A stretch of DNA of 36,886 bases from Bacteroidota bacterium (GTDB lineage: Bacteria > Bacteroidota > Ignavibacteria > UBA10030). The notes beneath the pieces are model-generated. The model was not told where the DNA came from, made no database searches, and saw only the letters and a program-made list of their open reading frames with translations. Shown one piece after another: positions 1 through 6,950 of the stretch. Position numbers and translations under genes: made by a program. The stretch's first letter is position 1. The number at the start of each line of letters is the position of its first letter. Where the stretch lies: NCBI GenBank assembly GCA_021813905.1, contig JAKAJH010000032.1, positions 1-36,886 on the forward strand, written 5' to 3'.

Positions 1-402
1 CTCGAGATGCTCCGGCGGGACCTCGGTCTGGATGATCGGGTGGAGTTCGCCGGGGAGCGCACAGATGCGGCGGCGGAGCTGGCGCGCATGGACATCTTTC
101 TCCTCCCCTCGTTGTGGGAAGGATTGCCGTATGTCGTTCTCGAGGCGATGGCCGCGGGTGTGCCTGTCGTGGCGACGGCGGTCAACGGCAATCGGGAGCT
201 GATCACCCACGGAACGAACGGCCTGCTCGTTCCGGTGGCGGATGCGGAAGCGATGGCGGGTGCTGTGCGGTCGCTGATTGATGATCCTGCCCGGCGCACT
301 CACCTAGTGAATGGGGGAAAGAGAACTGTGCGCGAGTCATTCAGCCTTTCGGAAATGATCGACCGGACCGTCGATGTCTATCGGGAACTGATGCAACGAT
401 GA
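1..402 (+). CDS. Glycosyltransferase family 4, C-terminal part (cut by window edge)
   Basis: The reading frame is open at base 1, so only the C-terminal ~133 residues are present. The visible part is the second Rossmann half of a GT-B glycosyltransferase: a PSLWEGLPYVVLEAMA segment (the E-x7-E nucleotide-sugar binding region of the GT4 family) followed by GVPVVAT and GLLVPVADAEAMAGAV, as in typical Glycos_transf_1 domains. The enzyme would transfer a sugar from an activated donor; donor and acceptor cannot be told from this fragment. Its stop overlaps the nadD start in an ATGA (399-402), so the two genes are probably cotranscribed and translationally coupled. The family call is solid; the pathway (cell-wall or exopolysaccharide) is a guess. 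Confidence 0.88.
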   Translation, partial: LEMLRRDLGLDDRVEFAGERTDAAAELARMDIFLLPSLWEGLPYVVLEAMAAGVPVVATAVNGNRELITHGTNGLLVPVADAEAMAGAVRSLIDDPARRTHLVNGGKRTVRESFSLSEMIDRTVDVYRELMQR

Positions 403-1025
403 CGAACAAACGCATCGGCATCCTGGGAGGATCGTTCGACCCGCCGCACGCAGGACATCTGCGCATCGCAAAGGCGGCCGTCCGGCAGCTGCGGCTCGAT
501 GTGCTCTTCATTGTCCCGGCGCGGATCGCTCCGCACAAGCGGGAACGCCAGCCTGCCGCCACGCACCACCGGCTCGCGATGCTCCGGGCGATGGTCCGGG
601 GAATCCCACGTGTTCATGTTTCCGCAGTGGAAGTACGACGTCCCGGAGTTTCGTTCACCGTGGACACCGTCAGGCATTTCCGGCGGAGATTCCGCGGGGC
701 GGAACTCTTTCTGATCATCGGCGGCGACAGCCTGTCGGACTTCCGCCGGTGGAAGCACCCCGACCGCATCCGTCGTATGGTGACGCTCGCCGTGTACGCA
801 CGCAACGGATCACGGGCAGGCGCCCCGGACGTTCAATGGCTGCGGGGACCTCGCCTCACCGCGTCCTCGACGGACGTGCGTGATCGACTGGCGTCGGGTC
901 GCTCGATCGGGCGTCTGCTCCCGGGGGTTGTGGCCACGTATATCCGTCGGTATCATCTCTACCGAACCGTGACAGGACATTCACATGGAATCGAAGTCGC
1001 TGATTACCACCGCGCCCGTCGATGA
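399..1025 (+). CDS. nadD: Nicotinate-nucleotide adenylyltransferase NadD
   Basis: Cytosolic enzyme of NAD biosynthesis that joins nicotinate mononucleotide and ATP to give deamido-NAD and pyrophosphate. The N-terminus has the nucleotidyltransferase signature [11 protein letters not shown], with the HxGH motif at His17-His20. [15 protein letters not shown] in the middle matches the NadD-specific (I)GxDxLxxFxxW region. [11 protein letters not shown] near the C-terminus matches the ISSTxxR ATP-binding motif. The length (208 aa) is normal. The start overlaps the upstream glycosyltransferase stop (ATGA). The 3' end overlaps the glgB start by 41 bases, so the last residues are translated from DNA that also encodes the GlgB N-terminus. 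Confidence 0.95.
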   Translation: MTNKRIGILGGSFDPPHAGHLRIAKAAVRQLRLDVLFIVPARIAPHKRERQPAATHHRLAMLRAMVRGIPRVHVSAVEVRRPGVSFTVDTVRHFRRRFRGAELFLIIGGDSLSDFRRWKHPDRIRRMVTLAVYARNGSRAGAPDVQWLRGPRLTASSTDVRDRLASGRSIGRLLPGVVATYIRRYHLYRTVTGHSHGIEVADYHRARR

Positions 1026-3222
1026 CGTGTATCGCGTGGTCTTCACGGACCACCATGACCCGTTCTCCGTGCTGGGAATGCATGAAGCGGTGGTGCGGGG
1101 AAAGAAGTCGACCGTGGTCCGGGCGTTTCTGCCGGATGCGATGCACGCATGGGTGATCGACAGCGCTGACCGTTCCGAGTACGCCATGGTCAAGGTGCTC
1201 GAGGACGGATTCTTCGAAGTGCAATTCCCGGGCCGCACAAACGTATTCCCGTATCTGCTCAAGAAAGAACTTCCCGACGGACACGTCGAAGAATTCAGGG
1301 ATTCGTATTCGTACCTCCCGACGCTGACGGATTTCGATCTGTATCTCTTTGGAGCGGGAGATCACCATCGCATCCATGAGAAGCTGGGCGCGCATTACGC
1401 CGAGGTGAACGGCGTCGGCGGGGTGCAGTTCGCCGTCTGGGCGCCGAATGCCCGCAGCGTAAGCGTCATCGGAGATTTCAACGGCTGGGACCGCCGGAAG
1501 CACGCCATGCGGGTGCTGGGCTCGTCGGGCGTGTGGGAGATCTTCATTCCCGGACTCGCCGAAGGGGAGCTGTACAAGTTTCAGGTCAAAACGAAGGAAG
1601 GATTCATCCTCGACAAGACCGATCCGTACGGCACGGAGATGGAACACCGTCCGCGCACGGCGTCGCGCGTAAACTTCCTGCGTGATTTCGAGTGGAAGGA
1701 TGAGGAGTGGATGTCGCAGCGCCGCGAAGCCGACCATCTTGGCGAGCCGATCTCCGTGTATGAAGTGCATTTGGCATCGTGGGCCCGGAAGCCGGAGGAT
1801 GGAAATCGCTGGCTGTCGTACCGCGAACTGGCGGGGACGCTGCTGCCGTACGTGCGGGAGCACGGCTTCACGCACATCGAGCTGATGCCGGTGATGGAGC
1901 ATCCCTTCGACGGATCGTGGGGGTACCAGGTCACAGGATACTTTGCTCCGACGTCGCGGTTCGGTCGGCCGCAGGAATTCATGGTGTTCGTGGATGCGTG
2001 CCACCGGGAAGGCATCGGGGTTATTCTGGACTGGGTGCCGGCGCATTTTCCGAAGGACGATCACGCTCTGGCCCGGTTCGACGGGACGCACCTGTATGAA
2101 CATGCCGATCCCCGCCGCGGCGAACACCAGGATTGGGGCACGTACATCTTCAACTACGGCCGCAACGAAGTCCGTAACTTCCTGCTGGGCAATGCACTCT
2201 TCTGGATGGATCGGTATCACATCGATGGATTACGCATTGATGCTGTGGCGTCGATGCTTTACCTCGACTACTCGCGCAAGGAAGGCGAGTGGATCCCGAA
2301 TGAGCGGGGAGGACGGGAAAATCTGGATGCGATCCGGTTCCTGAAGGATCTGAACGCGCTCGCGCATCAGTACCATCCGGGCGTGCTGACTATTGCGGAA
2401 GAATCCACCGCCTGGCCCGGCGTGACGAATGCGGTCGCGCACGGCGGACTCGGGTTCAGTCTAAAGTGGAATATGGGATGGATGCATGACATGCTGGTCT
2501 ATTTCACCAAAGACCCGATCCATCGCGCGTACCATCACGACAAGCTGACCTTTGCGCTCTTGTATGCGTTCACCGAGCGATTTCTGCTGCCCTTGTCTCA
2601 TGACGAAGTGGTGCACGGCAAAGCGTCGATGCTCTCAAAGATGCCGGGCGACGACTGGCAGAAGTTCGCGAATCTTCGTCTGCTCTATGGGCTGATGTTC
2701 GGATTTCCCGGAAAGAAACTTCTGTTCATGGGTGGCGAGATCGGTCAGCGCGACGAGTGGAATCACGACCGTTCACTGGACTGGCACCTGCTGCAGTACG
2801 ATCCGCACGCGGGGTTGCAACGCTGGGTGACCGACCTGAATCATCTGTACCGCCAGCACGCGGCGCTGTACCAGGTGGACTTTCACTCCAGCGGATTCGA
2901 GTGGATCGATTTTCACGACGACAAGGGAAGCACCATCTCTTTCCTCCGGCGTTCTGCGGATGGCTCGGATGAGATGATCGTCGTCTGCAATTTCACGCCG
3001 GTCCCGCGGCACGACTATCTGGTGGGCGTGCCGAACGCGGGAGTGTACCGCGAGCTGCTGAACGGCGATTCGTCGTTCTACGGGGGAGGGAATATGGGGA
3101 ATGCGGGGGAACTTGTGGCATTCGCGCCGGGGTTTCACGGCCGGCCGGCCGCGTTGCGCATGACGCTGCCGCCCCTGGCGGCGGTATTCCTCAAGCGGGT
3201 GCCGGCGGAGACAAGCAGTTGA
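985..3222 (+). CDS. glgB: 1,4-alpha-glucan branching enzyme GlgB
   Basis: Makes alpha-1,6 branches in glycogen by cutting and transferring alpha-1,4 glucan segments. The 745-aa protein has an N-terminal branching-enzyme region with the HDPFSVLG signature, a CBM48 domain around residues 145-190 ([20 protein letters not shown]), a GH13 barrel and an all-beta C-terminal domain. GH13 conserved regions are all visible: [20 protein letters not shown] with nucleophile Asp419, IAEEST with acid/base Glu472, and LSHDEVVHG with Asp540. An AGGA ribosome site lies seven bases before the ATG, inside the end of nadD. No other glycogen gene is in the window unless the upstream GT4 fragment belongs to that pathway, which I cannot decide. 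It converges on the lipoprotein gene with only 4 bases between the stops. Confidence 0.97.
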   Translation: MESKSLITTAPVDDVYRVVFTDHHDPFSVLGMHEAVVRGKKSTVVRAFLPDAMHAWVIDSADRSEYAMVKVLEDGFFEVQFPGRTNVFPYLLKKELPDGHVEEFRDSYSYLPTLTDFDLYLFGAGDHHRIHEKLGAHYAEVNGVGGVQFAVWAPNARSVSVIGDFNGWDRRKHAMRVLGSSGVWEIFIPGLAEGELYKFQVKTKEGFILDKTDPYGTEMEHRPRTASRVNFLRDFEWKDEEWMSQRREADHLGEPISVYEVHLASWARKPEDGNRWLSYRELAGTLLPYVREHGFTHIELMPVMEHPFDGSWGYQVTGYFAPTSRFGRPQEFMVFVDACHREGIGVILDWVPAHFPKDDHALARFDGTHLYEHADPRRGEHQDWGTYIFNYGRNEVRNFLLGNALFWMDRYHIDGLRIDAVASMLYLDYSRKEGEWIPNERGGRENLDAIRFLKDLNALAHQYHPGVLTIAEESTAWPGVTNAVAHGGLGFSLKWNMGWMHDMLVYFTKDPIHRAYHHDKLTFALLYAFTERFLLPLSHDEVVHGKASMLSKMPGDDWQKFANLRLLYGLMFGFPGKKLLFMGGEIGQRDEWNHDRSLDWHLLQYDPHAGLQRWVTDLNHLYRQHAALYQVDFHSSGFEWIDFHDDKGSTISFLRRSADGSDEMIVVCNFTPVPRHDYLVGVPNAGVYRELLNGDSSFYGGGNMGNAGELVAFAPGFHGRPAALRMTLPPLAAVFLKRVPAETSS

Positions 3223-3226
3223 GCTT

Positions 3227-3829
3227 CTACTTCGTGAACGAATGCAGCAGGGCCTGGAATTCGGATTCGGTGCCGGCGATTACCGCCGCAGGTCCGGTGG
3301 TCTTGAAGAAGACGTTCCCTTCCGGCGCCTGCACGATCGCTCCCAGCAGTCGGTAGTCCTTTACCGCCCCCTGCGACTGCATCATCGGACCGCCGGGCGA
3401 AAGATACGTCCCGGCAATGTGAACCGTCGTTACCGACAGCCCATTGATAGTCTCTGCGGTCGTTGCCGCTTTGGGGGATCCTTCGAATTGTCCCGACCAA
3501 CGGGCGACGTTGTCGTCAACGCCACCGCCCTGTCCTGTTCCGAAGAAGTACACCGCACATTCGGCGGAATCCGCACTCCCGTTTGGACCGGGGATGATGT
3601 ACGTGGCAACGCGCATCGGCTTCGGGGGCAGCGCGGACCAGCGGGCCGGGACCGTCCAGTGAATTCCGGCCGCCGAGGCGGATGATGCTGTTGTACTGCC
3701 GGCGCTCATTGCGGACGATGGTCCGCCGGTTTGCGCCGACTGTGACTCCGGCTCCTTCTTTGCGCATCCGGTGAAAACGATCCCCGAGAGAAGGACGAGT
3801 GTGAAGGGGGAAAGGCGGCGTGTGAGCAT
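3227..3829 (-). CDS. Predicted lipoprotein of unknown function
   Basis: A 200-aa protein whose N-terminus is a lipoprotein signal peptide: MLTRR, a hydrophobic stretch, then the lipobox FTGC with Cys22 as the likely lipidated residue. A low-complexity Ser/Ala/Gly linker to about residue 50 is followed by a compact domain with conserved-looking signatures (WTVPARW, MRVATY, ECAVYFFGTGQGG, ARWSGQFEG). I recognise this only as an uncharacterised lipoprotein type and assign no activity. A GGAG ribosome site lies about seven bases before the ATG. It is the only convincing minus-strand gene in the window, divergent from the MFS gene and convergent with glgB. As a lipoprotein it is a plausible client of the LolCDE-like exporter at 18.6-21.8 kb. 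Confidence 0.82.
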   Translation of the reverse strand: MLTRRLSPFTLVLLSGIVFTGCAKKEPESQSAQTGGPSSAMSAGSTTASSASAAGIHWTVPARWSALPPKPMRVATYIIPGPNGSADSAECAVYFFGTGQGGGVDDNVARWSGQFEGSPKAATTAETINGLSVTTVHIAGTYLSPGGPMMQSQGAVKDYRLLGAIVQAPEGNVFFKTTGPAAVIAGTESEFQALLHSFTK

Positions 3830-3849
3830 GGCGACGGCTCCGGTTCGGA

Positions 3850-3877
3850 TTGCTTTGCGGTGGTTTTCTTGTATATT
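3850..3877 (+). promoter_or_regulatory. Predicted promoter of the MFS transporter gene
   Basis: TTGCTT (3850-3855), 16 bp, TATATT (3872-3877) lies in the intergenic region ahead of the 3943 start. The -10 box is identical to the one at 6262-6267. It is a sequence match only, but it sits where a promoter is needed. Confidence 0.5.
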
Positions 3878-3896
3878 GACTGCGCACGATTTTCAA
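3870..3896 (-). promoter_or_regulatory. Possible divergent promoter of the lipoprotein gene
   Basis: Read on the minus strand: TTGAAA (3896-3891), 15 bp, TATACA (3875-3870), upstream of the lipoprotein start at 3829. It shares its TATA core with the plus-strand MFS promoter, so the two could compete for polymerase. The 15-bp spacer is short, so this is tentative. Confidence 0.3.
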
Positions 3897-3942
3897 CGAC
3901 CCGTGCCCTGAGAAAGTTCCGATCACCCTCCCGGATCAAGCT

Positions 3943-5331
3943 ATGAGCGACCCCGTCTCCTCCGAAACGACACCAACCACAAGCGTCGTCCGCGGCATCC
4001 TCCGTGAAATTGCGCAGCCGTTCATCGATCTCGTCCACGCCTCGCGTGCGCTGTGGGGAGTCAATCTCTCGTATCTTCTGGAAGGATTGACCTACTTCGG
4101 CGTGCTCGCGTATCTCGCGATCTACTTCAATACCTACGTCGGTTTGAACGACATTCAGGCCGGTCAGATGGTGGGCATCCTGACCGCCGGCATCACGCTC
4201 AGCATGCTCTTTCTGGGCGCGACGGTGGATCTGATCGGGGCGCGCAAAGCACTCCTGCTGGCGCTCGGGCTCATGCTGGTCGGTCGTGTGCTGCTCTCGG
4301 CAAGTCCGATCCTCGGGGGCGGACTCGGGATCTGGTCCACAACGCACCTGGTCGCGATGTTCGGCATCCTCTGGATCGTCCTTGGATACGGCATTTATCA
4401 GCCGGCGTGCTATGCGGCGGTAAAGTTCTTCACCACCGAGAAGAACGCCACCATGGGCTACGCGATGCTCTACGGCATCATGAACCTCGGAGCGTTTCTG
4501 GCGGGGATCATTGCACCGCCCATCCGGCACGCGACGAGCATGATCGGCGTCTTTTGGGTGTACAGCGGATTCACGGTGCTGGGAATTGTCGTCGTGGCGG
4601 TGATCCTCACGCGGCGGGCGATGGATTCGGCCATCGCGGAAGGCGGCACGAAGACGACCATCGAAGAGCGAAAGCCTCTCCGCGAGCAGGTCCTGTTTTA
4701 CGTCCGCAATTTCCCCATTCGGGACTACCGCTTCATGTTCTTCATCTTCATTCTGATCCCGGTGCAAACGCTCTTCGCGCATAACTGGCTGACGCTGCCG
4801 CAGTATTGCAGCCGGGCGTTTCAGGGAACTGTGAGCGACAACTTCGAATTCTTCAGCCAGGTGCAGTCGCTGCTGATCTTCATCCTGACTCCGATCGTGG
4901 CGGCCTTTAGCGGACGTATGAATACCTACACGATGATGATCGTGGGGACGTTCGTCATGGCGTCGCCGGCTTTCATCCTCGCACTGGGCCCAAGCATTTA
5001 CACGCTGTCGTCGTATCTCATCATCATGACCGTTGGTGAGGCCATCTGGTCGCCGCGCTTCCTGCAGTGGGTGGCGGAGATCGCTCCGAAGAACATGACC
5101 GGGATCTACATGGGGATCGGACAGTTCCCGTGGTTCCTGACGAAGGTCATTACCAGCATGTATTCGGGCTGGTTCCTGATGCACTACTGCCCCGAAGGCG
5201 TTGCGCCGTCTCAAATGCATACGCAGACGATGTGGTTCATCTACGGCATCATCGCCGTGTCGACGCCGATCGGTTTGCTCCTGGCGCGAAAATGGATGAT
5301 GAAGGGATTCCGGACGAAGCATGAAGGATGA
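3943..5331 (+). CDS. MFS transporter, POT/PTR-like
   Basis: A 462-aa polytopic inner-membrane protein with roughly twelve hydrophobic segments. The first reads NLSYLLEGLTYFGVLAYLAIYF, which resembles helix 1 of proton-dependent oligopeptide transporters (ExxxYYG-type), and DLIGARKALLLALGLMLVGR resembles the MFS loop 2-3 motif. It most likely moves a small solute coupled to protons. The substrate is not evident, and the ExxERFxYYG motif of true peptide transporters is only loosely kept. The ATG has no strong Shine-Dalgarno sequence. A promoter-like TTGCTT/TATATT pair lies 66-93 bases upstream. The gene is monocistronic or at most weakly linked to the hydrolase that follows about 110 bases later. 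Confidence 0.85.
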   Translation: MSDPVSSETTPTTSVVRGILREIAQPFIDLVHASRALWGVNLSYLLEGLTYFGVLAYLAIYFNTYVGLNDIQAGQMVGILTAGITLSMLFLGATVDLIGARKALLLALGLMLVGRVLLSASPILGGGLGIWSTTHLVAMFGILWIVLGYGIYQPACYAAVKFFTTEKNATMGYAMLYGIMNLGAFLAGIIAPPIRHATSMIGVFWVYSGFTVLGIVVVAVILTRRAMDSAIAEGGTKTTIEERKPLREQVLFYVRNFPIRDYRFMFFIFILIPVQTLFAHNWLTLPQYCSRAFQGTVSDNFEFFSQVQSLLIFILTPIVAAFSGRMNTYTMMIVGTFVMASPAFILALGPSIYTLSSYLIIMTVGEAIWSPRFLQWVAEIAPKNMTGIYMGIGQFPWFLTKVITSMYSGWFLMHYCPEGVAPSQMHTQTMWFIYGIIAVSTPIGLLLARKWMMKGFRTKHEG

Positions 5332-5333
5332 GC

Positions 5334-5356
5334 GTACGAGGGTACGAGAGTACGAG
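5334..5356 (+). repeat. GTACGAG short tandem repeat
   Basis: Three copies of GTACGAG at 5334, 5342 and 5350 (8-base period, with a related gcacgac after the last) begin three bases after the MFS stop. The rest of the 5332-5441 gap shows nothing else I can name apart from the ribosome site of the next gene. Confidence 0.7.
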
Positions 5357-5441
5357 GGCACGACGATGAATGGGGGGTACGGAAGCTGGTGTGTGGGTGA
5401 GCTTGCGTCTGGCGGTGCGAGCGTGGGAGATTGAGAGACGC

Positions 5442-6242
5442 ATGAGAATCGGACTCGTGCAAAGCGCACCGGTGTTCGGTGGCGTGGAACGGAACCGCCG
5501 AAGGCTTCTGGATCTCATGGGCTCCGCCCGGGCGGATTTGTATGTGCTTCCGGAGCTGTGCCTGAGCGGGTACGTCTTTGCCGAGACGAAGGAAGTCGAA
5601 GCGCTGTCCGAGCCGGCCGACGGTCCGTCCGCTCAGCAGTTCGTGGAATTCGCCCGAAAGACGGGCTCGTTCGTGGTGTTCGGATTCGCCGAGCGGAGTA
5701 CGCATCTCTACAATTCGGCTGCGCTGGTTGGTCCGGACGGACTCGTGGGAGTGTATCGCAAGGTCCATCTGTTCGACCGGGAACGATTGTTCTTTGCGCC
5801 GGGTGATCGGGGATTCCCCGTGTTCGATCTGCCGTTCGGTCGTGTCGGGATGATGATCTGCTTTGACTGGATCTTTCCCGAGAGCGCCCGGTCGCTCGCG
5901 CTTCGCGGCGCACAGCTTATTGCCCATCCGTCCAATCTCGTCCTGCCGCACTGCCCCGATGCAATGGTAACGCGCTGCCTGGAGAATCGCGTGTTTGCCG
6001 CGACGGCGGACCGCGTGGGTCGCGAACTCCATGCGGGGCGCTCACTGACATTCATCGGCACAAGCGAAGTGGTGTCACCCTCCGGCGAGATCCTGACGCG
6101 CATGTCCCGTGATGAGGAGGGTGTTGCGCTGTGCGATGTTGACCCGGCGGCTGCATTGCAGAAGCAGGTCACGCCGATGAGCGATGTGTTCGAAGGCCGG
6201 CGCCCGGATCAGTACACGCTGGGCCGTCCGGACATCGGTTGA
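5442..6242 (+). CDS. Carbon-nitrogen hydrolase (nitrilase superfamily)
   Basis: A soluble amidase-like enzyme that hydrolyses a non-peptide C-N bond. The superfamily Glu-Lys-Cys triad is visible: Glu in LPELCLSGY, Lys in YRKVHLFDRE and Cys in MMICFDWIFPE. The 266-aa length is usual for single-domain members (omega-amidase, N-carbamoylputrescine amidase and relatives). HPSNLVLPHC followed by RCLENRVFAATADRVG is typical of an uncharacterised bacterial/archaeal branch, so I do not name a substrate. I chose the ATG at 5442 because the family N-terminus MRIGLVQ starts there and a GAGAG/GGGAGA purine stretch precedes it. An in-frame ATG at 5370 would add 24 residues that look non-coding. Its TGA is embedded in the -35 box of the tRNA-Arg promoter. 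Confidence 0.9.
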   Translation: MRIGLVQSAPVFGGVERNRRRLLDLMGSARADLYVLPELCLSGYVFAETKEVEALSEPADGPSAQQFVEFARKTGSFVVFGFAERSTHLYNSAALVGPDGLVGVYRKVHLFDRERLFFAPGDRGFPVFDLPFGRVGMMICFDWIFPESARSLALRGAQLIAHPSNLVLPHCPDAMVTRCLENRVFAATADRVGRELHAGRSLTFIGTSEVVSPSGEILTRMSRDEEGVALCDVDPAAALQKQVTPMSDVFEGRRPDQYTLGRPDIG

Positions 6243-6267
6243 TATCCCTCCGAAGCTTTTGTATATT
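6239..6267 (+). promoter_or_regulatory. Predicted promoter of the tRNA-Arg repeat locus
   Basis: TTGATA (6239-6244), 17 bp, TATATT (6262-6267): a near-consensus sigma70-type promoter whose -35 box contains the stop codon of the hydrolase gene. Transcription would start near 6274, about 190 bases before the mature tRNA, and run through the decayed tRNA copy and the tandem repeats to the hairpin at 6861-6890. Confidence 0.7.
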
Positions 6268-6326
6268 CGAGTGTCCCGTGTTCATGCCGCTGAAGCTCCC
6301 GCCTTCACTTTGTTTCGACGGGCAGG

Positions 6327-6393
6327 CAGCATGGAGAGAGCAGCGGTTTCTTCCGAAGCGGCTGAACGGATTGAACGAAGTGATGCTCCGTTG
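6327..6393 (+). pseudogene. Decayed copy of tRNA-Arg and its 3' flank
   Basis: Bases 6327-6352 match the D arm through anticodon loop of the intact tRNA (6474-6499) with 24 of 26 identities. Bases 6377-6393 match the flank just after the tRNA (6541-6557) with 15 of 17 identities. In the intact locus these blocks are about 17 bases further apart, so the stretch that held the tRNA 3' half is shortened and diverged. No T arm or acceptor pairing remains, so it cannot give a working tRNA. It lies inside the predicted primary transcript. The rest of 6268-6461 shows no other feature I recognise. Confidence 0.65.
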
Positions 6394-6461
6394 AGTGCCA
6401 CTTTGAGAATCCGGACGAAGTCGGACCGAACAGCAGAGATTGTCATAGCAGAGTTACTCGA

Positions 6462-6536
6462 GCCCCTGTAGCTCAGCATGGATAGAGCAGCGGTTTCCTA
6501 AACCGTTGGTCGGACGTTCGAATCGTCTCAGGGGCA
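6462..6536 (+). tRNA. tRNA-Arg (anticodon CCT)
   Basis: All cloverleaf parts are present. Acceptor GCCCCTG (6462-6468) pairs with CAGGGGC (6529-6535), with A6536 as discriminator base. The anticodon stem GCGGT/ACCGT encloses the loop TTCCTAA, giving anticodon CCU, which reads the AGG arginine codon. The T arm loop is TTCGAAT. CCA is not encoded. The last 26 bases (6511-6536) are repeated downstream at 6637 and, imperfectly, at 6763. Confidence 0.96.
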
Positions 6537-6787
6537 CGAAGAAGTCCTGCTCCGTTGGCCCGCGGAAAGCGCGGGGTGCTCATGATTGCCGACGCGCTCG
6601 TTGCGCTCCGCTGACTCGCACGTGCAATCATGGCATCGGACGTTCGAATCGTCTCAGGGGCACGAAGAAGTCCTGCTCCGTTGGCCCGCGGAAAGCGCGG
6701 GGTGCTCATGATTGCCGACGCGCTCGTTGCGCTCCGCTGACTCACACGTGCAATCATGGCATCGGACATTCGAATCGTCTCAGGGCA
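6511..6787 (+). repeat. 126-bp tandem repeat seeded by the tRNA-Arg 3' end
   Basis: Two complete 126-base units (6511-6636 and 6637-6762) differ at one position (G6618 versus A6744). A 25-base partial third unit follows (6763-6787) with one substitution and one missing G. Each unit starts with the tRNA T arm and acceptor 3' strand; in the first unit this is part of the functional tRNA. The rest of the unit can fold: CCCGCG/CGCGGG (6559-6564 with 6570-6575) and CATGATTGC/GCAATCATG (6581-6589 with 6624-6632), repeated in unit 2. No integrase, transposase or plausible reading frame is present. The layout resembles the tyrT repeats of E. coli that give rtT RNA; the sequences themselves were not compared. 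Confidence 0.92.
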
Positions 6788-6860
6788 CACTCGATTTTTG
6801 TGTCGGTCGGCTCGTTGACCGGCACGCCTCCGCTGAAGAGGGATGTTCTCTGTTCTTGAC

Positions 6861-6890
6861 GCCAATTTCGGATCGCCGGAATTGGCTTTT
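6861..6890 (+). terminator. Intrinsic terminator of the tRNA-Arg locus
   Basis: An 11-bp stem (6861-6871 with 6876-6886; one T-G pair) closed by the loop ATCG is followed directly by TTTT. It ends the tRNA-Arg/repeat transcript about 60 bases before proS. From 6788 to 6860 I see nothing assignable. Confidence 0.75.
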
Positions 6891-6950
6891 GTATGCCGGC
6901 GCGGTTCAGGCCGGTGTGAGCCTGTCCAATCATTTGTTGAGTAAACATTC

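Noticed and set aside
856-2220. Long minus-strand open frame opposite glgB
   Set aside because: Antisense shadow of a gene whose catalytic motifs are all present on the plus strand.
3706-5469. Long minus-strand open frame opposite the MFS gene
   Set aside because: Its product is His/Arg/Glu-rich, typical of the antisense of a GC-rich gene. The MFS reading on the other strand has clear membrane helices.
6511-6787. CRISPR array
   Set aside because: The full 126-base period is repeated without unique spacers, and no cas gene is present.
6511-6787. att sites of an integrated phage or island at tRNA-Arg
   Set aside because: The tRNA 3' ends are only 126 bases apart and nothing resembling an integrase lies between or beside them. 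An old scar remains possible and is mentioned in the finding.
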